A stretch of 64,000 nucleotides of DNA from Ectopseudomonas mendocina (lineage in GTDB: Bacteria; Pseudomonadota; Gammaproteobacteria; Pseudomonadales; Pseudomonadaceae), in NCBI RefSeq assembly GCF_016008875.1, contig NZ_JADTQG010000010.1, forward strand, positions 62,001 through 126,000, given 5' to 3'. Positions 10,901 to 19,600 of the stretch are shown here, in pieces. How positions within the stretch are numbered: the first letter of the stretch is position 1; each line of letters opens with the position of its first letter. A program made the position numbers and the translations under genes. Below the pieces are notes generated by a model. That model was not told the DNA's origin, did no database searches, and saw only the letters and a list, made by a program, of their open reading frames with translations.

Positions 10901-13658
10901 CCCTCACTCCGGCGAGCCCCATCAATACCCGCCCTACTTCCCCCGGTTCGACCCGATAACCACGAATTTTCACTTGATCATCAGCACGGCCGACGAACTC
11001 CACCAGCCCATCCAGACCAAGGCGCGCTCGGTCTCCAGTTCGATAGAGTCGCTGCCCCTCCTCCGTCGGTACGAAGCGCTCCGCAGTCAGGGCCGGCCTC
11101 CCCAGGTACCCCAGGGCCACTCCTTCTCCTCCCAGGTAGAGTTCGCCAGCAACATGCTCGGCAACAGGGTTCAAATAGTCATCCAAAATCGTCGCCTGGC
11201 AGTTGGCCAGGGGCACCCCCACCGGAACGCTTCTGCTGCTCTCAAGGCGCTGACGTACCTCATGGGTGAGGATGCCGACGGTAGTTTCGGTAGGGCCATA
11301 GTGGTTGACGATGCGGCAAGCGGGTTTGAGCTGGCGGATCTTTTCGACCAGGGACCAGGGACAGGTCTCGCCCCCCAGCAGCAGGGCATGGGTAGGCAGC
11401 ACATCCGCCGGATTGGCCGCCTGCAGCAATCCTTGTAGATGGCTCGGTACCAGCTTCAGGACACCCACCCGGTGCTCGGCCATATAGGCTGCAAAACCAT
11501 CGGGATCGAAAGCCAGATCTTGGGGCAGCAAGTGCAATAAGCGCCCCGAGGCCAGGGCACCGAAAAGCACGGTATGTCCCAGGTCGGCAGCGATGGTGGA
11601 AACCATGGCCATGCTGGCATCCGGCGCCAATTGCAATCGCTCCAATACGGCTTGAACGTAATTCGCCAAGGATCGGTGGCTGACCAGAACCCCTTTCGGC
11701 TGACCAGTGGAGCCCGAGGTATAGATCAGATAGGCCGGTTGTTCGGGGTCGACGAACAGGGCTATCGGACGATCATCGAACTCCACCCATGAGGACGGTT
11801 CGTAAACCCGGACGGACGGCCCCGCGAGTGCGGAGAAGCGCTCATCATGGCGGTCATGGATCAACAGAGCAGCCCCACTGTCATGCAGCAGTTGCTGCAA
11901 TCGCTCGACAGGCTGCTGGCTGTCCAGGGGCAAGTAAACGCCACCGGCCTTGAGCACCGCCAGCATCCCGATCACCCAGTCGATGGAGCGTTCCTGACAA
12001 CAGGCCACGATCTGGCCCGAGACTATGCCCTGTTCCCGCAAATAGCGAGCCAGACGATTGGTCTCTCGCTCCAGCTCCTCGTAGCCGATTTCCCGGGCAC
12101 CAGCCCGCAACGCCACAGCTCCCCTGCCACGTTGTAAGCCCTGCTGCCAAAGAGCGAGAAAATCCGTGCAGGGAAACGTGTGGGTTTGCCCGTACCTGGC
12201 CGTGATGGAGCGCTCGGGATGATCGAGCAGACGCAAGTTCGGTGCCGCTACGAAGGCTGTCAGGGCAGACTGCAGAGAATCCGCCAGACGCTCGATGGTG
12301 GCTGCCTGGAAGAGATCTTTGGCATAGGTGAAAGAAGCCTCTATTCCCTCCGGCGTATCGGTGAAATCGTAGGCCAGATCGAAACGCGCATCACCATCCT
12401 CCAGTGGGAAGCCCTCCACCTCCAGCTCGCCCAGGCGCCCAATACCGTTTTTTCCGGCGACATTCTGGTTGATCTTGAACTGGAACAGCGGGTTGTAGCC
12501 CAGAGTCCGTTCCGGCACCAGAGCATCCACCAGTTGCTCGAAGGGCAGTTCCTGATGGGCCTGAGCATCGGCCACAACGGTTCGTACCTGATCGAGCAGT
12601 TCAGCGAAGGAACAACGCTCATCCACCTCCACCCTCAACACCTGGGTGTTGATAAAGAAGCCGATCAACCCTTCCAGCTCCTTGCGCGTGCGGCCAGCAT
12701 TGGGGGCACCGATGCGAATATCCGACTGGGTGCTGTGCCGAGACAGCACCACGGCCATCGCCGCCAAAATCACCATGAACAGGGTATGACCACGCTTGCG
12801 AGCCAGTGCCCGCAGACTCACAGCCAGCTCTCGCGGGATATCTGCACGCACCACCCCACCAGCATGGCTCGGTATGGCGGGACGCTCATAATCCAGGGGA
12901 AGGCTCAGCAGCGGCTGCTCCTCGCCCAGTTGGGTCTTCCAGTAGTCCAGCTGTTGCTGTCCTTCCCCGGCCTCCAACCAGGCCCGCTGCCAGATCGCAT
13001 AGTCGGCGTACTGGATCGGCAGATCCGCTAGGCCGGCATCCCGCCCCTCCACCAAGGAACGGTAGAATTGGATGAACTCCGCCACCATCACCTCGCCCGA
13101 CCAGCCATCGGAAACGATATGGTGCATACACAGCGTCAACAGGTAATCGGACTCATCCAGGCGTAGAAGCCGGGCTCGCAACAATGGCCCCTGCAACAGG
13201 TCGAAGGGCCTGGCCAGCTCACTGCGGACAGCCTCCTGCAAAACCGCTTCGTCCACCCCGATCGTGAAGGAGACGATCTCCAAAGCTGCCGGAGACTCCT
13301 GGAGGATTTCCTGATAGAACTCACCCTCCATCGACACGAAACGGGTACGCAGGGACTCGTGCCGCTCCACCAGCAGTTCCAAGGCACGTGACATGGCCTG
13401 TTCATCCAGGCGGCCACGCAGGCGGACAGCCATCGGTACGTTGTAGGAGGAACTGTCCGGCTCCATTTGCCAAAGGAAGAGCAAACGCTGCTGGGCATAG
13501 GATAGAGGTATGCGCTGTACCTCCCTCCGTGTTGGCATTATGGGCAGAAGCCTGAAGCTCTGGCCGGTCTCGACCATCTTGTCGAGGATCTGCTTACGCT
13601 GTTCCAGCGGTAGGCTGACGAAGCGCCTGGCAATACGTTCTACTGCAGTCCTGTCCAT
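4956..13658 (-). CDS. pvdD: Terminal pyoverdine NRPS: C-A(Asp)-T-E-C-A(Dab)-T-TE
   Basis: The 2900-residue protein has two modules and a release domain. C domain HHIVSDG near residue 182; A domain YTSGSTG near 650; T domain GGDS near 1034; epimerisation domain HHLVVDG near 1220; second C domain HHILLDAWC near 1690; A domain FTSGSTG near 2169; T domain near 2567; thioesterase GWSLGG near 2695. Specificity residues of the first A domain read DLTKLGHVG, close to the known Asp code DLTKVGHIG; its A4 region is the unusual AADLGHT. The second reads DIWELTADD, the same as the Dab module of PvdL. The predicted product is D-Asp (beta-hydroxylated by the nearby dioxygenase) then Dab, released by the thioesterase. 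ATG 13658 is chosen because GGAGG lies 6 bases ahead; an in-frame ATG exists at 13679. It starts 1 base after the stop of the preceding synthetase. The symbol is given by position (the TE-bearing synthetase), not by residue identity of the product. Confidence 0.93.
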   Translation of the reverse strand: MDRTAVERIARRFVSLPLEQRKQILDKMVETGQSFRLLPIMPTRREVQRIPLSYAQQRLLFLWQMEPDSSSYNVPMAVRLRGRLDEQAMSRALELLVERHESLRTRFVSMEGEFYQEILQESPAALEIVSFTIGVDEAVLQEAVRSELARPFDLLQGPLLRARLLRLDESDYLLTLCMHHIVSDGWSGEVMVAEFIQFYRSLVEGRDAGLADLPIQYADYAIWQRAWLEAGEGQQQLDYWKTQLGEEQPLLSLPLDYERPAIPSHAGGVVRADIPRELAVSLRALARKRGHTLFMVILAAMAVVLSRHSTQSDIRIGAPNAGRTRKELEGLIGFFINTQVLRVEVDERCSFAELLDQVRTVVADAQAHQELPFEQLVDALVPERTLGYNPLFQFKINQNVAGKNGIGRLGELEVEGFPLEDGDARFDLAYDFTDTPEGIEASFTYAKDLFQAATIERLADSLQSALTAFVAAPNLRLLDHPERSITARYGQTHTFPCTDFLALWQQGLQRGRGAVALRAGAREIGYEELERETNRLARYLREQGIVSGQIVACCQERSIDWVIGMLAVLKAGGVYLPLDSQQPVERLQQLLHDSGAALLIHDRHDERFSALAGPSVRVYEPSSWVEFDDRPIALFVDPEQPAYLIYTSGSTGQPKGVLVSHRSLANYVQAVLERLQLAPDASMAMVSTIAADLGHTVLFGALASGRLLHLLPQDLAFDPDGFAAYMAEHRVGVLKLVPSHLQGLLQAANPADVLPTHALLLGGETCPWSLVEKIRQLKPACRIVNHYGPTETTVGILTHEVRQRLESSRSVPVGVPLANCQATILDDYLNPVAEHVAGELYLGGEGVALGYLGRPALTAERFVPTEEGQRLYRTGDRARLGLDGLVEFVGRADDQVKIRGYRVEPGEVGRVLMGLAGVREAVVLAQPLDSDPTRLQLVAYCSVEPDIHAEMLQQGLQQCLPDYMVPAQIVLLERLPLTANGKLDKRALPTPGALTRGYVAPLGEIEEKLATVWAEVLKLERVGSTDNFFELGGDSILSLQIIARAKRQGIRLTPKQLFEKQTVGQLAQVAKLIEDKKPASTAQDSPVAGSMPLSPIQSRFFELDIPQRHHWNQSVLLKSGMRIEPEPLLVSLHALVQHHDALRLRFSRQDGQWRADFRDQEGAELLWQSELSDISELEALANEAQASLSLDHGPLLRAVLLALPDGQQRLLLIIHHLVVDGVSWRVLLEDLQTAYGLAVQNNQPRLPARTSSLQSWAEHLHGYALGEALQVEQDYWLESLGGATEELPRDNPEGNQSSRLARSVTTRLDAELTHKLLKQAPSAYRTQINDLLLTALAQVLCQWSGQSSVLVQMEGHGREDLFEDLDLSRTVGWFSSLFPVRLTPREDLQQSIKAIKEQLRAVPNKGVGYGILRYLGSESCRTKMSQLPEARITFNYLGQFDGSFSESDGALFMPAAESAGSSRSEEAPLGNWLSINGQVYGGELQLVWTFSQEVYRTETVERLAKAYEQTLAEIVTHCTDEGHRGVTPSDFPLAGLAQEQLDSLPVAAGDIEDIYPLSPMQEGLLVHTLLEPNSGIYLMQYCYQVDHAIDHALFEQAWTMVVQRHAVLRTSFCWDLGDQMLQIVHRDCRPDLRFLDWRDVLEVDYERHLMDELEAELHTGFDLAREVPFRLRLIQLADARYGFVFSNHHILLDAWCRMGVVDEFFKLYSALSEGRDSRLPIPCLYRDFIAWLQRQDHQASGLFWRQQLAGFERPTGLPYDHLVARDRGASLIGDCLVALSEAQSQRMVRTVQANQLTVNTLAQAAWALLLQRYSGDRDVLFGVTVAGRPVEFPEMQTTVGLFINSIPLRVRIPGAEANPIVRDWLQELLQYNLALREHEHIPLVDIQAQSEIGRGQPLFDSLFVFENAPIADSIGESAGDMRVSAGSSRTHTNYPITVVVYPGAPLGLHLSYDQRYFEHATMQRLLDDFRCLLLALMDGLERPFHELEWPRDSLVGMCETTGTEPLPDVLRQGYARLVEETMSHVPERVAASCLGERWTYEDLDSNSHRLAQVLQAKGIGVDSLVVVLAERGLPMLGMITGVLRAGGGYLALDPALPKQRLAEILALSGVRMLVYGEAQKDLACTLLEQNPVQSLSWIQVQNDACTLLPLQPGLADASRQLAYAIFTSGSTGTPKGVMVEQGGMLNNQLSKIPCFGLNERDVIAQTASQNFDISVWQLLTAGLCGAQVDIVPDAIVKDPETLLEHVRQVGITILEVVPALIQGMLELPARELPSLRYLLTTGDAMAPELAARWLERYPHIPLVNAYGPAECSDDVALHWLAAEDCKGIRLPVGMATAHNRLHVLNDLLEPMPGRATGELYISGIGVGRGYMHDARRTAEAFVPDPFSTLGGRLYRTGDLVLRRDRDEVLEYVGRADYQVKIRGFRIELGEIESRLQKHEALREVAVVDADFPNGKQLVAYVTVVDRSLIEATMEQQHVLWEGLRDFLRATLPDYMVPAHFVLLEKLPLTGNGKLDRKALSQIEVGQFQQNFVAPRNELESKIAEIWGQVLKVDRVGLTDNFFELGGDSIASVRVVARIKEGLGLEVRLQDLMSLPRLMDFVEAIAESGTKRLIVKMNEYAGVAKPLFCLHPSYGTIYDYYPLAMALRDQAPVYGIACRSYAEGRWVEQSWSQVVDDYLREILSVESEGPYLLLGWSLGGNLALEISNRLEGMGKRVVFVGWIDAPVVPQRGGDSREMLDVPEEDRSDAHANLLDSFCLIFPQFASEIRDFSTTLEPSAPLADRMKALEQWIDSRLGDGMMSQLRSGLGEVDVQLVQEVSRGFNTLLDDFEFGTGKSEIISWWAGSGNYEANKEALERVAQERLRESIIVDAYHDEITNHPMFIGTLREALTRLAREPGDE

Positions 13659-13659
13659 C

Positions 13660-16600
13660 TCAAGCCTCCGCCATTTCATCCATCAGTTTTTCGATATCAC
13701 TCAGACCGCCATCGGTCAGGGACAGGCCATGGTTTTCCAATGCCTTGGAGAATTCGCTCAACATGGGGTTCTCGAAGATAAGCCGCAGCGATGCATCGAT
13801 GCCGAGCTGCGTATTGATTTGGGAGATGGCCTGGGCTGCCAACAAGGAGTGCCCACCCAACTCGAAGAAATTGTCGGCCAGCCCTATCTGCTTCAGCTGC
13901 AACACCTCGGCCCAGATGGCAGCGATGCGTTGCTCCAACTCCGTGCACGGCGCCACGTAGATCTGTTGCTGAAGGTTGCTATCGGGTCTGGGCAGAGCCT
14001 TGCGATCCAACTTGCCATTGACGGTCAGCGGCAGATGCTCTAAGAACAACAAGTGCGTCGGCACCATGTAATCCGGCAGAGTTGCTTTCAGATTTCTGCG
14101 CAGCCCATTGCGCAACTCCCGCTGCCGCTCCTCATCCAAAGGCTCACAAGTCAGCAGATAGCCCACCAGTTGCTGGCCACCAGTACCGTCCATGGCCAGC
14201 ACCAGCGCTTCGCGGATAGCCGGGGATTCCCGTAGCCTCGCCTCGATCTCCCCCAGTTCGATGCGGAAACCGCGTATCTTCACCTGATGATCCATCCGCC
14301 CCACATACTCGATCACCCCGTCACCATGGTCTCGCGCCAGGTCACCACTGCGGTACAGGCGGCCACCGCCGCGCTCGCTGCCATCGAAGGGATCGGGGAT
14401 GAAACGCTCGGCGGTCAGCGCCGGGCGTTGGTGATAGCCGCGGGCCAGGCCCGCCCGACCGATATACAGCTCTCCAGGAATCCCCCTCGCCGCAGGATCC
14501 AGTTGACCATCCAGCAGGTACCAGGACAGATCAGGAATTGCCACTCCGATGGGGCTCACCGCCGCTTGCTGTAGATCGCTCCAGGATAGTGGCCGATAGG
14601 TCACATGCACTGTGGTCTCGGTGATACCGTACATATTGGTCAACTGCGGCTGGCGATCACCGAAGCGCGCGAACCAGGGCTCCAGACAGCCCACATCCAG
14701 GGCCTCTCCACCAAAGACTATATGACGCAGAACCAGCGCCTCTCCCGCTTCGGCAGCCGCGCTGGCAAACGGAATCAGCTGTTTGAAGGCCGAGGGCGTC
14801 TGGTTCAGCACTGTCACCCGCTCCCGTACCAGCAGAGCCTGGAAGTCCTCCGGCGACCGAGCCACATCCTTCGCAACCAGCACCGCCCTGCCACCATGCA
14901 ACAATGCCCCGAACAACTCCCAGACCGAGAAATCGAAGGCATAAGAATGGAACACCGTCCACACATCTCGAGCATCGAAGTGGAACCAAGACTCGGTGGA
15001 CTGAAACAGGCGCATGACGTTGCGGTGCGGCAGCAGCGTACCCTTCGGCTTACCGGTGGAGCCGGAGGTGTAGATCACGTAGGCTAGATTCTCCGGCTGC
15101 GCCAGGTTGTCTGGGTTGGCCTCTCCATAGCCCGCCAGCCAGTCCTCACCAGCCTCCAGTTCCAGGTAGGCAACACCTTCAGGAATCGGTAGCCCCTCCT
15201 TGAGATGCGCCTGGGTCAGCAACAGGTGGATGCCGCTGTCTTCCATCATGTAAGCCAGACGATCCTGCGGATATTCCGGATCCAACGGCACATAGGCGCC
15301 ACCGGCCTTGAGAATCCCCAGTAGCCCCACCACCATCTCCAGGCCACGTTCCACTGCGATACCCACAAGCACGTCCGGCCCAATACCCAGCTCGCGCAGC
15401 TTGTGCGCCAGACGATTGGCCCGGCGATTCAATTCACCGTAGCTCAGCGCCTGACCACAGAACACCAGAGCAGTCGCCTCCGGTGACTGCGCTACCTGTG
15501 CCTCGATCAACTGATGAATGCATAAGTCGCTCGGGTAATTGGCCTGGATTTGGTTCCACGACTGGATCAGTTGCCGCTGCTCGCGATCATCCAGTAGCGG
15601 TAGCTCGGCAAGCCATGCCTGGGCATCATGGGTCAAGGCCTGGAGAAGATTGCCGAAGTGACCGGCGATGCGCTCTATCACTGCATCGTCGAAGTGTTCC
15701 CGGTCATAGCGATAGTGGATCGTCAGGGTCTCGCCCAGCCCGATCGCCAGGGTCAGAGGGTAGTTGGTCTGTTCGAAGTTTTGCGTGCCGCTGAAGTGCA
15801 GCCCCGCCGGAGAGCCTCGCTGCAGGGCCTCAGCGATCGGGTAGTTCTCGAATACCAGGATACTGTCGAACAGACCCTCGCCGCTCCAGCCAGCCCAGCG
15901 CTGGATCTCGAACAACGGCGTATGCTCGTGCTCGCGCAATGCCAGGTTGCAGCTCTGCACCTGCTCCAACCATGCGCCCACTGTCTGCTCGGCCTTTGGA
16001 CTGGCAATCACCGGCAAGGTATTGATGAACAGGCCCAGTTGTTGCTCCGCCCCCTTCAGATCCGCTGGACGCCCAGCTACCGTGGCACCGAAGACGACGC
16101 AATCCAGGCCAGTATAGCGCTGCAGTAACAACAGCCAGGCGGATTGCACCAGGGTATTGACCGTTACCCGCTGCTGCCGAGCGAACTCGCCCATGGCACC
16201 AGTACGCCGCTGATCCAACACTTGGTAATAGTCACCATAACCAGTGCCACCCCGAGCACCGGCATACCTGAACACCTGCGACAGGCGGGTAGGTTCCACC
16301 AAGGCCTGCAGTTGCCCCATCCAGAATGCTTCGCTAGCCACCTTGTCCTGGCCGAGCAGCCACTGGATGTAGTCACGGTAGCGACCGCTCTGCCGGGGCG
16401 CAGCCAGCCCCCCGTAACCTTGCAGTACCTCGCCCAACAACTGCGAGCTGCTCCAACCGTCCATCAGGATGTGATGGCTGGTGTAGATCAAATGATGACT
16501 GTTCTCTCCGGTACGGATCACCGTCAGGCGCAGCAGTGGATCCCGCTGCAGATCGAAACCTCGCTGGCGATCCGCCAGTGACCAAGCGTCCAGATCCTGC

Positions 16601-19600
16601 TGCAGCTGCAGCTGCGGCTGGCTGGCCCAGTCCAGCACAGTGAAAGGCAGCTCGAGCCGCCTGCGGATGACCTGCAAGGGCTGCCCAAAAACAGTGATAA
16701 AACCAGCCCGGAGTACCTCGTGGTGATCGACCACCGCCTGCCAGGCCTGCCTGAAACGCTCTACCTCCAACCCCTGCACGTCCACCCGCATCTGATTGAC
16801 GTAGTCGCCACCGGTCTTCTGGTAGAGAGTGTGAAACAGCATGCCCTGCTGCATCGGCGACAACGGGTAGATATCCTCGATCTCCTGTGCCGGTAGCGGT
16901 AGCCGATCCAGTTGCTCTTGGTTCAACCCCGACAGAGGGAAGTCCGAGGGTGTAACACCCGCGCAGCGCTCCTGCAGGCAATGGTCGATCAATTGCTGCA
17001 GTTCTTCGGCATAGTCCTCCGCCAGACGCTGGATGCTGGCCTCCTTGAACATCTCCCGACTGAAGCTCCAGCTCAGGCTCAGCTCACCACCATAGACCTG
17101 GCCATCGATGGACAACCAGTTTCCCAGCGGGGCATCCAAGCTCTGATTGGCTCCCGTCGTTTCCGCTGCTGGAGCCAGGAAGAGTCGACCTCCGGATTCG
17201 CTAAAACGACTCGGCTCCGTGAAGCTGTCGTCGAACTGGCCCAGATAGTTGAAAGTAATCCGCGGTTGTGGCAACTCGGCCAGCGCTTCGCGGGTGGACT
17301 GAGCGCCCAGGTAGCGTAAAGCGCCGAAACCGATGCCCTTGTCGGGAATCCCGCGCAACTGCTCCTTGATCGCCTTGATCGAACCATCCAGGCTTTGCGC
17401 CGGAGTCAGTTTCACCGGGAACATGCTGGTGAGCCAACCCAGGGTACGGCTCAGGTCGATATCCTCGAACAGATCCTCGCGGCCATGGCCCTCCAGTTGA
17501 ACCAGCACCGCCTCCTGCCCCGTCCAACGGGCGATTACCCGAGCCAGAGCAGTCAGCAACAGATCATTGACCTGGGTGCGGTAAGCCATCGGCGCCTGCT
17601 GCAATAGCTTGCGGGTATAGGTACGGTTCAGGCGGGTATGGGCAATGGCACCATGGCGCTGTTGCAGCGAGCCACCAGGATTGTCGCAGGGTAGCCCGGC
17701 GGATGTGCCGGTAAGCTGGCGCAACCAGTATTCCTTTTCCTCCTGCAAGGCTCGGTCACTGGCATAACTCCGCAGGTGCTCAGCCCAGGCTCGGGTCGAG
17801 CTGGTCTTGTCCGCAAGCCGAACCGACTCTCCCACTTTCAATTGGGAATAGGCCGTTTGCAGATCCTCCAGCAGGATCCGCCAGGACACTCCGTCTACAA
17901 CCAGATGATGGATGACAAGCAACAACCGTTGGCTGTCATCGGCCAGATTCGCCAACACCGCCCGCAGCAGCGGCCCCCGCTCCAGGTCAAGGCTGCGTTG
18001 AGCCTCATTGCACAGCGCCTCCAGTCCTTCGGCATCATCCACCTCGACCTGCCACACCAGTGCGCTGCCTGCCCAGGCCTGTTCCTGCTCGGCGATCGAA
18101 CGATACTGGGCGAGCCAGTCGCCGCCCGCCTCCCGAGTGAAACTCAGGCGTAACGCGTCATGATGGATGACCAACGCCCGCAGAGCCCGCTCGAGCAGAC
18201 TACTCTCCAGCGTCTGCTCCGTTTTGAGCAACACCGACTGATTCCAGTGATGTCGTTCAGGAATGTCCTGATCGAAGAAATACTGCTGGATCGGCAAGAG
18301 CGGAGCCAGGCCGGTCACCGGCCCCTGATCGATCCGAAGCCCCGCCTCGGCACCCTGCCTAGCCACGGCCGCCAGCCCTTGCACCGTCTGGTGCTGAAAC
18401 AGTTCCTTGGGCGTGAAATGGATACCGGCCTGGCGGGCGCGACTGACTACCTGAATCGAGATGATGGAGTCGCCGCCCAGTTCGAAGAAATTGTCGGCCA
18501 GCCCTACCTGCTCCTGTTTCAGCACCTCGGCCCAGATACCGGCGATGCGACGTTCAAGCTCCGTGCGCGGTGCCACATAGGCCCGCTGCTGATGGCTGGC
18601 GTCGGGTCTGGGCAGCGCCTTGCGATCCAGCTTGCCGTTGGGTGTCAACGGTAGCTTCTGCAGAAATATGAGATGAGCGGGCACCATGAAATCCGGTAGC
18701 GCCTGTTTTAGGTATTCACGCAGGACGTCGTGCAGTTGGCTGTATCGTTGCGAACCTGCGAAATACTCATCGGCGGTCACCAGATAGGCCACCAACTGTT
18801 TGCCGCCCGGCCCCTCGACATCGAGCACCGCCGCCTCACGGATCGCCGAGTGCGCCTGTAGCTTCGCTTCGACCTCGCCCAACTCGATGCGAAAACCACG
18901 AATCTTGACCTGGTGATCGATACGCCCCGCATACTCGATCACCCCATCATGGCGGTAGCGCGCCAGATCCCCCGTACGGTACATGCGTCCACCACCCAGT
19001 GCGGAGCCGTCGAAGGGATCGGGAAGAAACTTTTCCGCCGTCAGCGCCGCACGCCCCAAATAACCTCGGGCCAGACCAGCACCGGACAGGCACAATTCGC
19101 CAATGCCCCGAACTGGAACCGGGTTAACCGATTCGTCCAACAGGTAGACAGAGCTGTTGGAAATGGGCCTGCCGATATTGGCCAGGCCATCGGGAGCTCG
19201 CAGCGTGAACGTAGAGTAAGTAGTGTCCTCGGACGGGCCGTACAGGTCATAGACTCGCCGGATCTGCCCGGATCGGTAGAGGTCGTCCACCAGTGCCTGC
19301 TTCAGCGGCTCACCCGCCAGGTTAATCGTGCGTACGCCGCTAGGCAGCAGCCCTCCCTCGCCGAGCGCCTTGATGGCGGAAGGCACGGTATTGATAAGGG
19401 TCACTCGCTCGCGGGCGGCGAGTTGCGCAAGCGCCAAGGCGTTCTCGGCCAGAACCAGATAGCCGCCACCGGATAGGGTGACAAAGATTTCCCAGACCGA
19501 CAGGTCGAAACAGATGGATGTGGAGGCCAACACCCCACAGAGGTCTTCGCGGCTGTACACCGAGAGCGCCCAGCCAATCAAGGCGACGGCATTGCGATGT

